Shown here one piece after another: positions 33,086 to 33,215 of a stretch of 33,215 nt of DNA. The notes beneath the pieces were generated by a model. It did no database searches and was not told the DNA's origin. It was given only the letters and a program-made list of their open reading frames with translations. Origin of the DNA: Hyphococcus sp. GTDB lineage: Bacteria; Pseudomonadota; Alphaproteobacteria; Caulobacterales; Parvularculaceae. The translations under genes and the position numbers were made by a program. Within the stretch, counting starts at the first letter, position 1. Every line of letters begins with the position of its first letter. The DNA lies in assembly GCA_021776375.1 (NCBI GenBank), contig JAJFGA010000073.1:1-33215 (forward strand). The letters are read 5' to 3'.

Positions 33086-33172
33086 TGGTGCCCAGGAGAA
33101 GACTCGAACTTCCACGGCCTTGCGGCCACTGCGACCTGAACGCAGCGCGTCTACCAATTCCGCCACCTGGGC
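33086..33172 (-). tRNA. tRNA-Leu (anticodon CAG), with encoded CCA
   Basis: Reading the minus strand, the acceptor arms GCCCAGG and CCTGGGC pair, followed by A and an encoded CCA. The D-arm region has TGGCGGAATTGGTAGACGCG. The anticodon stem CTGCG/CGCAG holds loop TTCAGGT, anticodon CAG. A long variable arm GGCC-GCAA-GGCC identifies a class II tRNA, and the T-loop is TTCGAGT. The 3' end points at the integrase gene, the standard position of an ICE attachment site. The gene is whole, so the element restored or did not disturb it. 33173-33215 shows nothing further. Confidence 0.96.
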
Positions 33173-33215
33173 TTGAGGGGGTGTGCGATAGATTGGGATT
33201 GCGCTTGTGTCAAAT

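Noticed and set aside
1..33215. CRISPR arrays, rRNA genes and complete insertion sequences
   Set aside because: No regularly spaced repeats with unique spacers, no rRNA-like segments, and no transposase with terminal inverted repeats were seen.

Overview
The window is most of an integrative and conjugative element (ICE) from an alphaproteobacterium. It sits against a chromosomal tRNA-Leu(CAG) gene at the right edge. Support for this origin comes from the RlxS/TraF/DUF2840/excisionase-like cluster, the DUF736, DUF2274 and DUF6499-DUF2285 families, the trbBCDEJLFGI order, and a FecI/FecR/TonB receptor/lasso-isopeptidase cassette, all typical of Rhizobiales, Sphingomonadales, Caulobacterales and Hyphomonadales. 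I cannot name the genus.

Layout, right to left. (1) 33086-33172: tRNA-Leu, the presumed attachment target. (2) 31570-32961: tyrosine integrase, with three 12-bp direct repeats between it and the tRNA. (3) 24784-31495, plus strand: ECF sigma factor, FecR-type anti-sigma factor, TonB-dependent receptor with an STN domain, and an Atxe2-type lasso-peptide isopeptidase predicted to be a lipoprotein. This is a complete import, cleavage and sensing set, but no lasso-peptide biosynthesis gene is visible. (4) 19379-24262, mostly minus strand: accessory genes. They are an isochorismatase-like protein coupled to an XRE regulator, the antirestriction protein ArdA behind a hairpin-rich leader, a divergent pair (XRE repressor and unknown small protein), a two-gene HNH-nuclease/ParB-like module, and a DUF736 protein. 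(5) 14892-19261, minus strand: transfer initiation and excision genes, namely an FseA-like DUF6499-DUF2285 activator, an RdfS-like excisionase, a DUF2840 protein, the TraF signal peptidase and the RlxS relaxase, with a probable oriT near the traF/rlxS junction. (6) 13268-14833, plus strand: a Fic-domain protein with the class II inhibitory motif, preceded by five copies of a 15-bp motif. (7) 280-12682, minus strand: traG (coupling protein), a CopG-like gene, trbB-C-D-E-J-L-F-G-I, then DUF2274, DUF736 and a small hypothetical gene. Most neighbours overlap by 1-16 bases or are only a few bases apart, so this is one operon. trbK and trbH are absent from their usual places. The left end of the element is not visible.

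How the parts work together (inference from known families): the FseA-like activator would switch on the rdfS operon, and RdfS plus integrase would excise the element. RlxS nicks oriT, TraG passes the relaxosome to the Trb type IV secretion channel, and TraF matures the TrbC pilin. ArdA would protect the incoming DNA, and Fic and HNH/ParB-like modules may help maintenance or conflict with rivals. The lasso-peptide cassette is a cargo trait that would let the host take up and linearise lasso peptides made by others, as food, for detoxification, or for sensing.
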